DNA of 64,000 bases from an uncultured Oscillospiraceae bacterium (GTDB taxonomy: Bacteria > Bacillota > Clostridia > Oscillospirales > Ruminococcaceae): positions 62,001 to 126,000 of the forward strand of contig URKR01000004.1 in NCBI GenBank assembly GCA_900548355.1, given 5' to 3'. Positions 17,158 through 26,900 of this stretch are shown one piece after another; position 1 is the first letter of the stretch, and every line of letters begins with the position of its first letter. Below the pieces are notes generated by a model, which was not told the origin of the DNA, searched no databases, and saw only the letters and a list, made by a program, of their open reading frames with translations. Position numbers and translations under genes: made by a program.

Positions 17158-18636
17158 TTACTCCGCAGCAGCGATGCTTACGGTGATGGTACCGATCTTG
17201 CCGCCATTGGCGGTCTGGGCCAGAGAGCCGGTGGGGGTGATGGTGATGGTGGCGCTGGGGGCCTTGGCAAACTCGGTGCCCTCGGCGGTGGCCACGGTGG
17301 CTCCGTTGTTGCCGAAGGTCATGCTGGTGGTCTCATAGCCGGGGAGGGCCTCAAAGGAGGCGGTGACGGTGACCGCGGCGTTGGAGTGGTTGATGACGGT
17401 GACGGAGGCGTTGCTGTCCGTCCAGGAAGCCTCGGTGCCGCCCTCATACTGGTGGGTCTCCGGGTTCCAGGTACCTTCACCGGCGCCGGTATAAGTAAAG
17501 TTCATGTCGGTCCAGGCGATGTCCACGCTGTATACAACAGCGCCGGAGCCGCCGGGTTGATAGGTGCCCTTGACATCAGCGCTATAGCTGCCCGTGCCGT
17601 CCCCGCTTTGTTCGCTTTGAATGGTAAACGAGGTCGCCGGGACGGGGCCGGTTTCATCGGTTCCGGCTTCGATGACCATGCCGCCCGCTCCCGAAGTCTC
17701 ATTGAAAATATCCGCCTCTTCATTCAGCGAATACCCCTCCGCAAGCGCGAGGGAGCCGCCGTAGATCACCAGCGCTCCTGCGGAACCTTCGCAGTCGAGG
17801 GAGCCGGCGCCCTTCAGCGTCAGGCTGCTTCCCACACAGGCAATTCCCGCTGCATCTAAGCCATTCATGACGTTTTCGCCCTTCAGCACCAGCGTAATGG
17901 CTCGGCCTTCGGCTTGGATTCCAATGCCGCCTTCCGCTTCCGTGTCATACGTCCGGGCAAAGCCGTTCAGCGTCAGCGTGCAGGTGTCTCTATCCCAGGT
18001 ATATCCCTCGCCGGACGCCGAAGCACCGGAGGTCAGCATGAGCATTGCCGTGCCCTGCTCGTTTCCCTTTGTATCATAGGCCATACCGCCGATGCAGACC
18101 GTGCCTTCGCCGGAGAAGTTGCCCCAATCCGGCTCGGTTCCCGCCGGCAGGTTCAGTGTGCTGTTTTTGTCTACGGTGACCTTGCCGCTGCAGTTCCACT
18201 TGGTGGTAACGGTAAGTTTGCCGCCGGCCGATACATTAACCTTCGAACAGGAAAAGGTCCCGACGGTCACAGACGAAGAAACTTGCAGCTCTTTTGCGCT
18301 CAGTTCACCGGAGCAGATCAAATAGGCGCTGCCGGACACATCCACCATTCCATCCACGGTGATGGAAGGCGCTGTCAGAATTGCATTGCTGTCGATCTGA
18401 ATGGGGTTCTCCGAACGGAGCGGCTGATCATAGGTTTTTTCCGCCACCAAAAACCAGGTGCCATCACTTAGCTGCGTCCACCCGTCCTCCTCGCTGGGGG
18501 TGGCGTAGTCGGTCTCGCCCTCCCCGTTCAGCAGTGTGGGCGTGCCCGTCTCCAGGCCGTCCGCCAGGGCCGCCGTCGGCAGCAGCGTCAGGCACAGGCA
18601 CAGGGCACAGAAAATGCTCAAAAGTCGTCTTTTCAT
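17158..18636 (-). CDS. Secreted TWNP-domain protein with a beta-helix-like central part
   Basis: A 492-residue exported protein. A signal peptide (about 1-26, ending ALA) is followed by a repetitive beta-strand region (about 45-330) resembling carbohydrate-binding beta-helix proteins of the Cthe_2159 type; that likeness is from memory. The last 150 residues form the cassette's shared domain: YSVDIAWTDMNFTYTG, GTWNPETHQYEGG, INHSNAAVTV and KIGTITVSI. This tail is nearly identical to the 19333-19863 protein. The ATG at 18636 has GGAGGAA upstream; the frame is open further but without support. Probably surface-exposed, with the tail acting as an attachment module (inference). Confidence 0.75.
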   Translation of the reverse strand: MKRRLLSIFCALCLCLTLLPTAALADGLETGTPTLLNGEGETDYATPSEEDGWTQLSDGTWFLVAEKTYDQPLRSENPIQIDSNAILTAPSITVDGMVDVSGSAYLICSGELSAKELQVSSSVTVGTFSCSKVNVSAGGKLTVTTKWNCSGKVTVDKNSTLNLPAGTEPDWGNFSGEGTVCIGGMAYDTKGNEQGTAMLMLTSGASASGEGYTWDRDTCTLTLNGFARTYDTEAEGGIGIQAEGRAITLVLKGENVMNGLDAAGIACVGSSLTLKGAGSLDCEGSAGALVIYGGSLALAEGYSLNEEADIFNETSGAGGMVIEAGTDETGPVPATSFTIQSEQSGDGTGSYSADVKGTYQPGGSGAVVYSVDIAWTDMNFTYTGAGEGTWNPETHQYEGGTEASWTDSNASVTVINHSNAAVTVTASFEALPGYETTSMTFGNNGATVATAEGTEFAKAPSATITITPTGSLAQTANGGKIGTITVSIAAAE

Positions 18637-18713
18637 ACGTTTCCTCCTTTTTTTCAGCAAAAACAGTTCTTCCCCATGACAGGGATGGGCCAGAGCCGCC
18701 GGAAATGGTTTTT

Positions 18714-19220
18714 TCATCCATCTTCCACCTGCACGACCGTATTCAGAGTAACAGCACCGCCGGAATGGTATGTCTCCGGCTCATAGGCCATCAGCTTCAT
18801 GGAAATCGTTGCACCGGGCGCAGGGACCGTGTCGAAGGTTACGGACTGCACATATTCCCCGGGCCGGATCAGTCCGGTCTCACCCAGAACAGTTCCATTT
18901 TCATCCATTATCCGCAACTTGAGCCAAACGATGTTGCTCTCCGGGTTGGTGAGCCATATATCCGCCCGGTTGCCTTCCAATAAAACAGCCCCGCATACCC
19001 CCACCCGGAATGCCTGAGCGTCCAGTTCCTGCCAGCCCAATTCTTCCGGCACATCCGGGATACCGGACACAGCCGATTCCTCAAAAGGCGGCGGGATAAA
19101 TTCCCCCTGTGCGGGGCTTTGTGTATATACCAGAGCTGCGGCCATCATCGCCAGACACAGCAGGCAGACCGCCGCCAGAACGGGAACCGCCCATTTTTTG
19201 GCTTGGTTTTTCCCTGCCAC
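18714..19220 (-). CDS. Single-pass membrane protein, beta-sandwich partner paralog 2
   Basis: A 168-residue protein very similar throughout to the 16535-17047 product, with shared stretches such as LTNPESN, LKLRIMDENGTVLGETGL and MKLMAYEPETYHSGG. One membrane helix (about 11-31) is followed by the beta-rich domain. The start is placed at GTG 19220, twelve bases after AGAAAGGAG, matching the TTG of the paralog; an ATG at 19256 would add twelve residues but falls in a hairpin. It follows the 19333-19863 TWNP gene and precedes the 17158-18636 one. No known family recognised. Confidence 0.7.
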   Translation of the reverse strand: MAGKNQAKKWAVPVLAAVCLLCLAMMAAALVYTQSPAQGEFIPPPFEESAVSGIPDVPEELGWQELDAQAFRVGVCGAVLLEGNRADIWLTNPESNIVWLKLRIMDENGTVLGETGLIRPGEYVQSVTFDTVPAPGATISMKLMAYEPETYHSGGAVTLNTVVQVEDG

Positions 19221-19245
19221 AGCAGCATCACGCTCCTTTCTCTCA

Positions 19246-19315
19246 TGTCTGGACATTGGCTGAACCAATGCCCGGACATCAGAGGTCAAGGGACAGGGCA
19301 AAACTGCCCCTTGAC
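19246..19315 (-). promoter_or_regulatory. Two tandem intergenic hairpins (copy B)
   Basis: TGTCTGGACATTGG pairs with CCAATGCCCGGACA (19246-19278), and GTCAAGGGACAG pairs with CTGCCCCTTGAC (19285-19315). Sequence and position match copy A at 17073-17142, so the pair was duplicated with its flanking genes. Base changes in the first stem are compensated (ACTGGC/GCCAGT against ATTGG/CCAAT), which favours a functional RNA structure. Confidence 0.6.
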
Positions 19316-19332
19316 GCCTGACGCGATTTACA

Positions 19333-19863
19333 TTACTGGGCAGCGGCAATCGTAACCGTGATGGTGCCGATCTTGCCGCCATTGGCAGTGTCAGCCAGTG
19401 TTCCGCCGGGGGTGACGGTGATGGTGGCGCTGGGGGCCGCGCTCACTTGGGTGCCCTCGGCAGTGACCACGGTAGCCCCGTTGTTGCCAAATTCCATACT
19501 GGTGCTTTCATAGCCGGAATCCGCCTCAAATTTGGCAGTGGCCGTCACCGCGGCGTTGGAGTGGTTGGTCACGGTAATGTCCTTGCTTTCAGACCAGGAA
19601 GCCTCGCTGGCGTCGTCATATTCATGGGTCTCCGGGTTCCAGGTACCCTCGCCGGCGGCGGTGTAGGTAAAGCTCATGTCTTCCCAGGTAATGTCCACGC
19701 TATACACGGTAGCAGAAGCGCCACCGGCCTGATAGGTACCCTTGACATCAGCGTTATAGTTGCCGGTGCCTACGCCGGTCTGATCTGCCGCAAAAGCGGT
19801 GGTGCTCATGGTGCAGACCAGGGCGGCCGCGGCCAGTACGGAAGTGATTTTTTTCAGTTTCAT
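19333..19863 (-). CDS. Small secreted TWNP-domain protein C
   Basis: A 176-residue exported protein made of a signal peptide (about 1-25, ending AFA) and a single copy of the shared domain. The domain opens with NADVKGTYQ, then YSVDITWEDMSFTYT, GTWNPETHEYDD, NHSNAAVTATAKF and GGKIGTITVTI. Its tail is almost the same as that of the 17158-18636 protein. There is no sortase signal. The start has GGAGA upstream. Such an abundant, simple, signal-plus-domain product could be a structural surface subunit. Distant resemblance to camelysin/TasA-type or WxL proteins was considered, but no diagnostic motif was found. Confidence 0.75.
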   Translation of the reverse strand: MKLKKITSVLAAAALVCTMSTTAFAADQTGVGTGNYNADVKGTYQAGGASATVYSVDITWEDMSFTYTAAGEGTWNPETHEYDDASEASWSESKDITVTNHSNAAVTATAKFEADSGYESTSMEFGNNGATVVTAEGTQVSAAPSATITVTPGGTLADTANGGKIGTITVTIAAAQ

Positions 19864-19898
19864 AGTTGATTCTCCTATATGTTATATTTTGATGTTTT

Positions 19899-20426
19899 TT
19901 AGCTGATGGTCACGGTGATAGTGCCCACGGTGACGCCCTCTGCTGTCACGGTGTCGTTGGGCGTGCCGGAAATGGTCAGCGTGGCGAACTTCGTGCTGGC
20001 GCCTTCAGGATCACCTTCCGGACCGGCTTTGAAACTGAACTCCGTCACGTTCAATGCTCCCGTTATGCCAGTGCCCTCCACAGGGGTATAGGTCAGATCC
20101 ACATCTACCGCCACGTTGGAGTGGTTCGTCATCTGGATCGTGGCTGTGGTTTTATCCCAACCGGAAGTGGTGCTGTCCGTATAGGTGTGGGTGTCCGGAT
20201 TCCAGGTTCTGGTGCCGGATTCGTTGTAAGTAAAGGTCATATCCTCCCATGTGAGATCCACGCTGTACACGGCAGGCTCCGTGGTGCTGTCGTTGTATTT
20301 GGCGGTGACATCAATGGGATCCTGTGAACCTACGCCGGCGCCGTCCACACTGCCGGCGGCCAGAGCGGTGGTGCTCAGGCTCAGGGTCATAGTCAATGCC
20401 AGAGCGGTTGCAATCAATTTCTTCAT
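19899..20426 (-). CDS. Small secreted TWNP-domain protein B
   Basis: A 175-residue exported protein: signal peptide (about 1-23, ending ALA) and the shared domain in a more divergent form, with VYSVDLTWEDMTFTYNESG, TWNPDTHTYTD, MTNHSNVAVDVDLTY and VGTITVTI. The ATG at 20426 follows AAGGAGGAA; the upstream extension of the frame has no support. It lies 35 bases upstream of protein C in the same direction, so the two are likely co-expressed. Function unknown; the pairing with C suggests two subunit types of one surface structure. Confidence 0.75.
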   Translation of the reverse strand: MKKLIATALALTMTLSLSTTALAAGSVDGAGVGSQDPIDVTAKYNDSTTEPAVYSVDLTWEDMTFTYNESGTRTWNPDTHTYTDSTTSGWDKTTATIQMTNHSNVAVDVDLTYTPVEGTGITGALNVTEFSFKAGPEGDPEGASTKFATLTISGTPNDTVTAEGVTVGTITVTIS

Positions 20427-20457
20427 GGATAGTTCCTCCTTATAACTCATGTTTGAT

Positions 20458-20973
20458 TTATTCCTGCACCGTAATGGTGATAGGGATCTCGGTGTTGACC
20501 ACGGCCTTTTCGCCGGAGTCGGGGTCATAGTAGAACACGACAAATTTGCCGTCATACCCGCCGGGTTGGAGCTGTTTTTCCGCTCCGTCCAGCAGGTTCA
20601 GGGTGGTGACCTGGTTGCCCGGCTTTAAGGTGCCGGACTGGACGATCACCGTCTCGTCGATGACGATCTGCACCACCATATCCTGCAAGGACTTGCCGGG
20701 ATTGGCAAACACAAGGCTGGCCGCTTTATCGGACAGGTCGATGGTGACCTCATTGGAATAGGTGAGGCTTACCGCCCCGCCGCCTTCTTCAGCCTCCAGC
20801 TTTTCACCGCTGTCGTCCTCAATGGCCTGGGCATTGGATTCCTCCTCCACCGGGGCGTAATCCGGGGCCAGCACCGGGGCCGTGTCCCGGAAGCACAAGG
20901 CCCAGATGGTCACGCCGATGGCAATCAACGTAATCAGAAGCAGCACAGGAATCAAAATTTTCTTTCCCTTCAT
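20458..20973 (-). CDS. Single-pass membrane protein, beta-sandwich partner paralog 3 (divergent)
   Basis: A 171-residue protein with an N-terminal membrane helix (about 6-28), an acidic linker (about 38-65), and a beta-rich domain. The domain aligns by eye with the two other paralogs: VFANPGKSLQDMVVQIVIDE against WLTNPESNTVWLKLRIMDEN, then SGTLKPGNQV against TGLIRPGEYV, and a closing PITITV strand. Its ATG overlaps the stop of the giant gene by four bases (ATGA) with GGAGGTGAGAG just before, so translation is coupled. That tie to the giant protein is the best hint that the membrane paralogs are partners of TWNP-domain proteins. Confidence 0.72.
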   Translation of the reverse strand: MKGKKILIPVLLLITLIAIGVTIWALCFRDTAPVLAPDYAPVEEESNAQAIEDDSGEKLEAEEGGGAVSLTYSNEVTIDLSDKAASLVFANPGKSLQDMVVQIVIDETVIVQSGTLKPGNQVTTLNLLDGAEKQLQPGGYDGKFVVFYYDPDSGEKAVVNTEIPITITVQE

Positions 20974-23900
20974 TCGCTCTCACCTCCAATCGTTACGGTC
21001 ACGCTGCCGATTTTGGCGTGATCCAGATTTTGCTCCGGTTTGCCGGCCAGTATCAGATAAACGGTGCTGCTGCCATTTTCAGGCAGGGCCACGGGGGCGG
21101 AAACCGGGTTCTCCCCGTCGGTGAAGCTGCCGGTGATGCCGTCCACGGTGGCATTGTATGCAAAGGAAACGCTGACAGCCGTGTTGCCGTTGTTTTCCAC
21201 CTTCACTGTGTTGCCGCCTTCCTTGTCCACCGTCCAGCCCTCGCCGTCATATTCGTGGGTGTCCGGATTCCAGGTGCCGTCGCTGTAAGTAAAGCTGAGA
21301 TCACCCCAGGTGATGTCCACGCTGATGATCACAGGAGGTTGGCTGTTGGGGTCATTGCTATAGAACACAGGGTCCGCTTCAATGCGGTAGACGATGCCGT
21401 GGCTGCTGTCCAGCACCGGAACGTTGTCCTTTTCCTTTCCGTTGTCCAGGTTCTGGTACCAGACCAGGTCGCCCTCACTGGTGGAGCCGTTGAGCAGGTA
21501 CGTCACCTCGCCGGAGGCGAACGCCGTGTCGGTTTTGGCGGTGGCGGTGCCTTTGCCGGTGCCGCCGATGGCGCTGGAACAGGTGGTATCCAGATAGTAG
21601 CAGTTGGTGATGGAATTCTCGTCACTGCTCTTGTTGTTGCCGCAGACGCCGTAATCCGTCGCGCCGGCGTTATGGCAGTTGGCGATGGCGCCGCCGTTGC
21701 CGCCGCAGACGCCGCCGGTATATTGTCCGGCGGAGAGGCTGCCGGTGTTATAGCAGTTGGTGACGGAGGCGTTTGCGTCGGAATAGCCGCAGACGCCGCC
21801 CACATATTTGCCCGTGGACACTCTGCCGGTGTTGTAGCAGCCGGTGACAGTGCAGTTGGCATAGCCGCAGACGCCACCAGTGTTCTGGGTGCGGCCGGTG
21901 ACCGTGCCTGTGTTGGTGCAGTCCTGAATCGTACCGCCGTTGGCAGAGCCGCAGACGCCGCCGGTATCCCTGTCGCTGCCGGTGACCGCACCGTCGTTGG
22001 TGCAGCCGGTGATGCCGGCATCCGCGAAGCCGCAGATACCGCCCGTTCTGTCACCGCCGTTGACCGCACCGCTGTTGGTGCAGTCCTGGATGGTGACGCC
22101 ATTGACGCTGTCATCAATATAGCCGACGATGCCGCCCACATGTCTCTGGCCGCCGCCGTCGATGTCACCGTCGTTGGTGCAGCCGGTGATGGAGGTATGG
22201 GAGTAACCGCAGATACCGCCCACCGTCTCCGCGCCGCTGTTGGTTACCTTGCCGTTGTTGGTGCAGCTTTCCACGGTGCCCAGATTGTGGCCGCAGATGC
22301 CGCCCAGGTCGCCGCTGCCGTTGACCGCACCGTTGTTGGTGCAGCCGGTGATGGTGCCGGCGTCATTCCAGCCGCAGATTGCGCCGGTATATTTGCCGCC
22401 GGTGACGGAGCCGTTCTCGCCCAGGGTCAGGTTCTGGATGGCGCCCGCGCCCAGGTAAGACACAAAGCCCTGATGCTGGGCTCTGCCGCCCTCGATCTTC
22501 AGGCCGTCGATGGTATAGTTTGCACCGTCAAAGGTGCCGGTGTAGGGAGCGCTCTGGCTGCCGATGGACGTCCATTTGTAACCATCGGGGATGGTGATGT
22601 CGTTCATCAGCTTCGCGCTGGCCGCAGCGTTCTGGCTGTCGAATTCCGCATGGGTCTCGTCCCCGTTGACCAGAGCCGCGAACCAGAACAGCTGGCCTGC
22701 GTTGGAAATTTCGTAGACATCCGCATTCTTCTCGGCAGGCTGGTACTGACCACATACGGTGCAGAAGCCGTCTTCACTGTAAGGATGCTCCGGGTCAGTG
22801 ACGGAGTTGGAATATTTGCCGCTGATTTTGCCATTGCAGAGATATTTCGCGTAGACAACTTTGTGGCTGCTGTCCAGCACAGGGAGCGTATCCACCGTGC
22901 CGTCGTCCAGGTTCTGACGCCAGACGTTGGTATCGCTGGGGTTGGCGCCGTTGAGCAGGTAAGTCACTTCACCGGAGGCGAACTGGCTGGTAGACTTTAC
23001 GTCGCCCGTCGCATTGCCGACCTGGGTGCCCACCAATTTCGTGTCCGAATAGCAGTTGGTGACCGTGCCGATCAAAGTGCCGGTTTTTGCATCGTTCTGG
23101 TTATCGCCAACCAGGTGTCCGATACGGCTGTGGCCCGTGATGGTGTTGCCGTATTCAAAGCAGTTGACAATATTGCCGCCGTAGTTGGCGCCAGCAATCG
23201 CACCGGCGATTTTGCTCTCACTCTTGACGGTGGAATTGCGCACAAAGCAATTCTCGATGGTACCGTTCGTCAGCAGCAGGCCGCACAACGCGCCAAACCG
23301 GCCGTCATAGCTGCCGTTGTTGTTAAAGCTGACACCGACGACGCCCAGGTTCCGGATGGTGCCGGTGACTGCGCCGAAGATGCCGTTGGTTTTGTATGTG
23401 CTGTTGACACCGAGCGAGAGGTTGGAGATGGTGTGGCCCTGGCCGTCAAAAGTACCGCCATAGCTGATGTCGGTGGTATCTGCCACCGTGGTAGCACTGG
23501 AGGAGAACGTTTTGCTGGCCGCAATGGCCACCCAAACCCTGCCATAGGGGATGGTGGCGGGGATGGTGATGTCGTTCGCTAGCACTGCTTTGGCATTGCT
23601 GTCCTGCGGTGTCTGGAGGATGACATCACGGTCGCCGTTGACCAGCGCCGCAAACCAGAACAGATTACCGGCGGTACGAATCACGTAGGCACCGCTTGCG
23701 TTCTTGCTCGTAGGCTCGCCCGCCCCGCAGACGGTGCAGAAACCATTCTCGTCATATCCATAATGAGAAGTCGGCATATCTGTGCCTTGTGTGTTGCTGT
23801 AAGCGAGAGATGCGCAGTCGCTTTCATAGGTGCGGTAGACGACATTGTGGGAGGAATCCGGCACAGGCAGCGAATCTATTGTACCCTTGTCCACGTTCTG

Positions 23901-26900
23901 CCGCCAGGCAGGGGAGCTGGTGCTGCCCCCGTTAAGCAGGTAGCACACTTCGCCGTTGGCAAAGGCCTCGCTGGATTTTGCGGTGGCTTCGCCGGCGTTG
24001 CCGCTGTAAATGCCACTGTCGCAAACAACGGTATCCAGCCAGTAGCAGTTGTTGATGGTACCGGTGTTGGTGTTATTGCCGCAGACACCGCCCACATAAC
24101 TCGTTGAAGCAGCACTGACCGCGCCGGTGTTATAGCAGTTGGTGATGGTCGCGTTGGAGTTAACAGCGCAGACGCCGCCCGTATCCCCCCGCGAGGAGGT
24201 GATGACATCGCCGGTGTTATAGCAGTTGGTGAGGGTCGCGCTGCTGGTGCCGGTCTCGTTATAGCCGCAGACGCCGCCTGCACGACTTTTAGCGTAGATA
24301 TCGCCGGTGTTCCAGCAATTGGAGATGCTCTTGTAATTTTGGCCGCAGACGCCGCCCACACTTTCGTAGGCACTCCTAACCGTGCCGGTGTTATAGCTGT
24401 TGGTGATGGTTCCGCCATTGTAGCCGCTGACGCCACCCACATAATTTGCATATTCACCGGTTCCAGTGACATTGCCGTCGTTATGGCAGTTGCTGACAGT
24501 ATTGGAGCTGAGGCCGCAGATGCCGCCCACCAGCTCACTGGAGCCACGGACGCTTCCGGTGTTATCGCAGTTGGTGACTATGCCATTGTTTTCGCCGCAG
24601 ATGCCGCCCACATATTCGGCGCCGGTGACATTGCCATTGTTATGGCAGTTGGTGATGGTGCCCTCATTGATGCCGCAGATGCTGCCGGTACGATTTCTGC
24701 CGGTGACGGAGCAGCTACTGCCCAGGGTCAGGTCTTTGATGGTGCCCTTCAGGGATACCACAAAGCCCATGTAAGATACGCCCGGCTGGTTGGCCACCAG
24801 GTTGTCAATGGTGTGGCCCGCACCGTCAAAGGTACCGGTGTAAGGGGCGGCAGCGTTGGCAATGGGTGTCCAGCTGTAACCATCGGGGATGGTGATGTCG
24901 TTCATCAGCTTCCCGTTGACGGAGTAGGTATACGTGGAATTGATGTAGTTCGCAAACCAGAGCAGCTGGCCGGCGTTGGAGATCTGATAAACGCCGTCCA
25001 CAAGCAAAGCCGGCTGTTTTTCACCGCACTCGCAGAAGCCATCCTCCGAAAATGCATGCACATGGCCTGTAGGATCATTGGTGTACTTGCCATCGACCTC
25101 ATAAACCAAGCTGTGCGACAAATCCAGCGTCGGGTACGCATCCCGGGACAGGGTCTGACGCCAGAACGTATACGCGGTTTTTTTCTCGTTGAGCATATAG
25201 GTCACATAGCCGGAGGCGATCTGCTCCATGGTCACTTTTTCGGCCCGTTTCTGGTCGCCGTTGCCCACGTCCCTGTCGTTTCCGTCTATGTAATAGCACC
25301 AATGTATTTCTGCCTGGTGGGTTGGGTCACGCCCGATGATGCCGCCCACATATTGGTTGCCGCTGACCGCAACGCCGTTGAGGCAGTTACGGATTATGAT
25401 TTCGTTGTTGTTGCAATAGCCGATGATGCCGCCTACGTCCTGGTTTCCTCCGCTGACTTTGCCCAGGTTGGCACAGTTTGTAATATCACCGATCCAGGCA
25501 TAGCCGACAATACCACCCAACTGATCCGCTTTGGTATTATCCCCTACAGTGATGTTGCCTCCATTGATGCACCGATTCACTATGGGGTGGGTGCCATTGT
25601 CGTAGATATCGCCGAGGATGCCGCCGATGTGTGCGATACCTGTCAAACCGCTGCCAATTTGGATGTCTACATTACTGTTCACACACATAATCGCTGAGCC
25701 TTGTTTCGAGGCGCCCGCCACGCCGCCGACATAACAAACATCCGAGCTGTTGATTGTGATGGTGCCCTCGACGGTAAATATATCCACTTCGGCTCCATTG
25801 CCGAGATAGCCAAACAGGCCGGAATAACTGGTGGCGTTGTCGATGCGCAGGCCCGAGATTGTTGTGCTGTATTGATCGACGCCAGTAAATCTGCCTGTGT
25901 AGGGATGCTCTTTGGTGCCGATGGGGGTCCATTGCTCGTTACCCAGGTCGATGGAATTCCACACCTTGGCCCAGGCGGCGGAGTTCTGCTCCGTACCGTC
26001 GGTCAGCGTGCCGTTGACCAGCGCAGCGAACCAGAACATTTCCTCCTTATAGTAGATGTTATAGGGATTTGACTCTATGCCCTCTCCTTGCGGTCTTCTG
26101 AGGCCGACCATCGTCGTGCCCCCGCCCAGGATGACAGACACAGTAAGGCCGGCCGCATCGGCGGACAGGGCGTACCCCTCGGGCAGCGCAGCCGTAAAGG
26201 TGTACTCGCCCTCGGTGGCCTGGGCGGGGAAGCCCTCGCAGGACCAGGTCAGGGCAAGCTCGGCAGGTTCCTCGCTGCCCGCCACCGTGGCGGTGACGCC
26301 GGTGGGCAGCATGGTAACCACCGTGTCAAAGTCCACGGGGTTTGCCTCGCCCGCGCCGGTCAGAGGCAGGGTGCCTTCGTTAAGGTTATCCGCCCCGATC
26401 CACTCCCAGGCCGTGACGGTCTGTTCCGCGGGGTTCTGGGCAGGATCCGTTTCCTCCGCAGCGTCTCCTTCTTCCACGGTTCCGGCGCAGGCGGTCAGGT
26501 CCGCACCCTCCGCCGAACAGACGGGACAGTCAGGATTGACACTGTCCGCCGTGCAAAGGGTCTCACAGGTACATTCCGCCGGGGCCTCTCCTTGGCAGGC
26601 GGCAATATCCTGAGTGCAGACGGGGCAGTTAAGGTTGCCCACCCCCTCGGTGCAAAGGGTCTCACAGGTACATTCCGCCGGACCTTCCGGTTCGCCGCTG
26701 TCCGTCGGGTTGCAGAGTTCGCAGTCCGACGGGTCAAAGGTGCAGGGACTTCCCTCGGAATAGCCGCAGGTCTCATCGTGGACGTGCGGACAGTTCAATT
26801 CTTTTGTGATGCAGCCGCTTTCCTCGCTGCACACATGGGTACAGGCGTCGGCTGCTTTTTCTTCGCCCTCGGCAGGGAGTATCCCGTCGCTGTAACACTC

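Noticed and set aside
19333..19863. TWNP proteins as TasA/camelysin or WxL proteins
   Set aside because: They have the size and signal peptide of such proteins, but I could not find a WxL pair or TasA motifs, and no SipW-type peptidase gene is in the cassette.
21018..23582. 854-codon open frame on the plus strand opposite the giant GLUG gene
   Set aside because: It mirrors the repeated, high-GC coding strand of the giant protein, has no ribosome site and a repetitive Ala/Val/Asp composition typical of an antisense shadow.
21600..25700. Regular repeats that might suggest a CRISPR array
   Set aside because: Repeats are in-frame GLUG codons with variable length and no constant repeat-spacer alternation; no cas genes.
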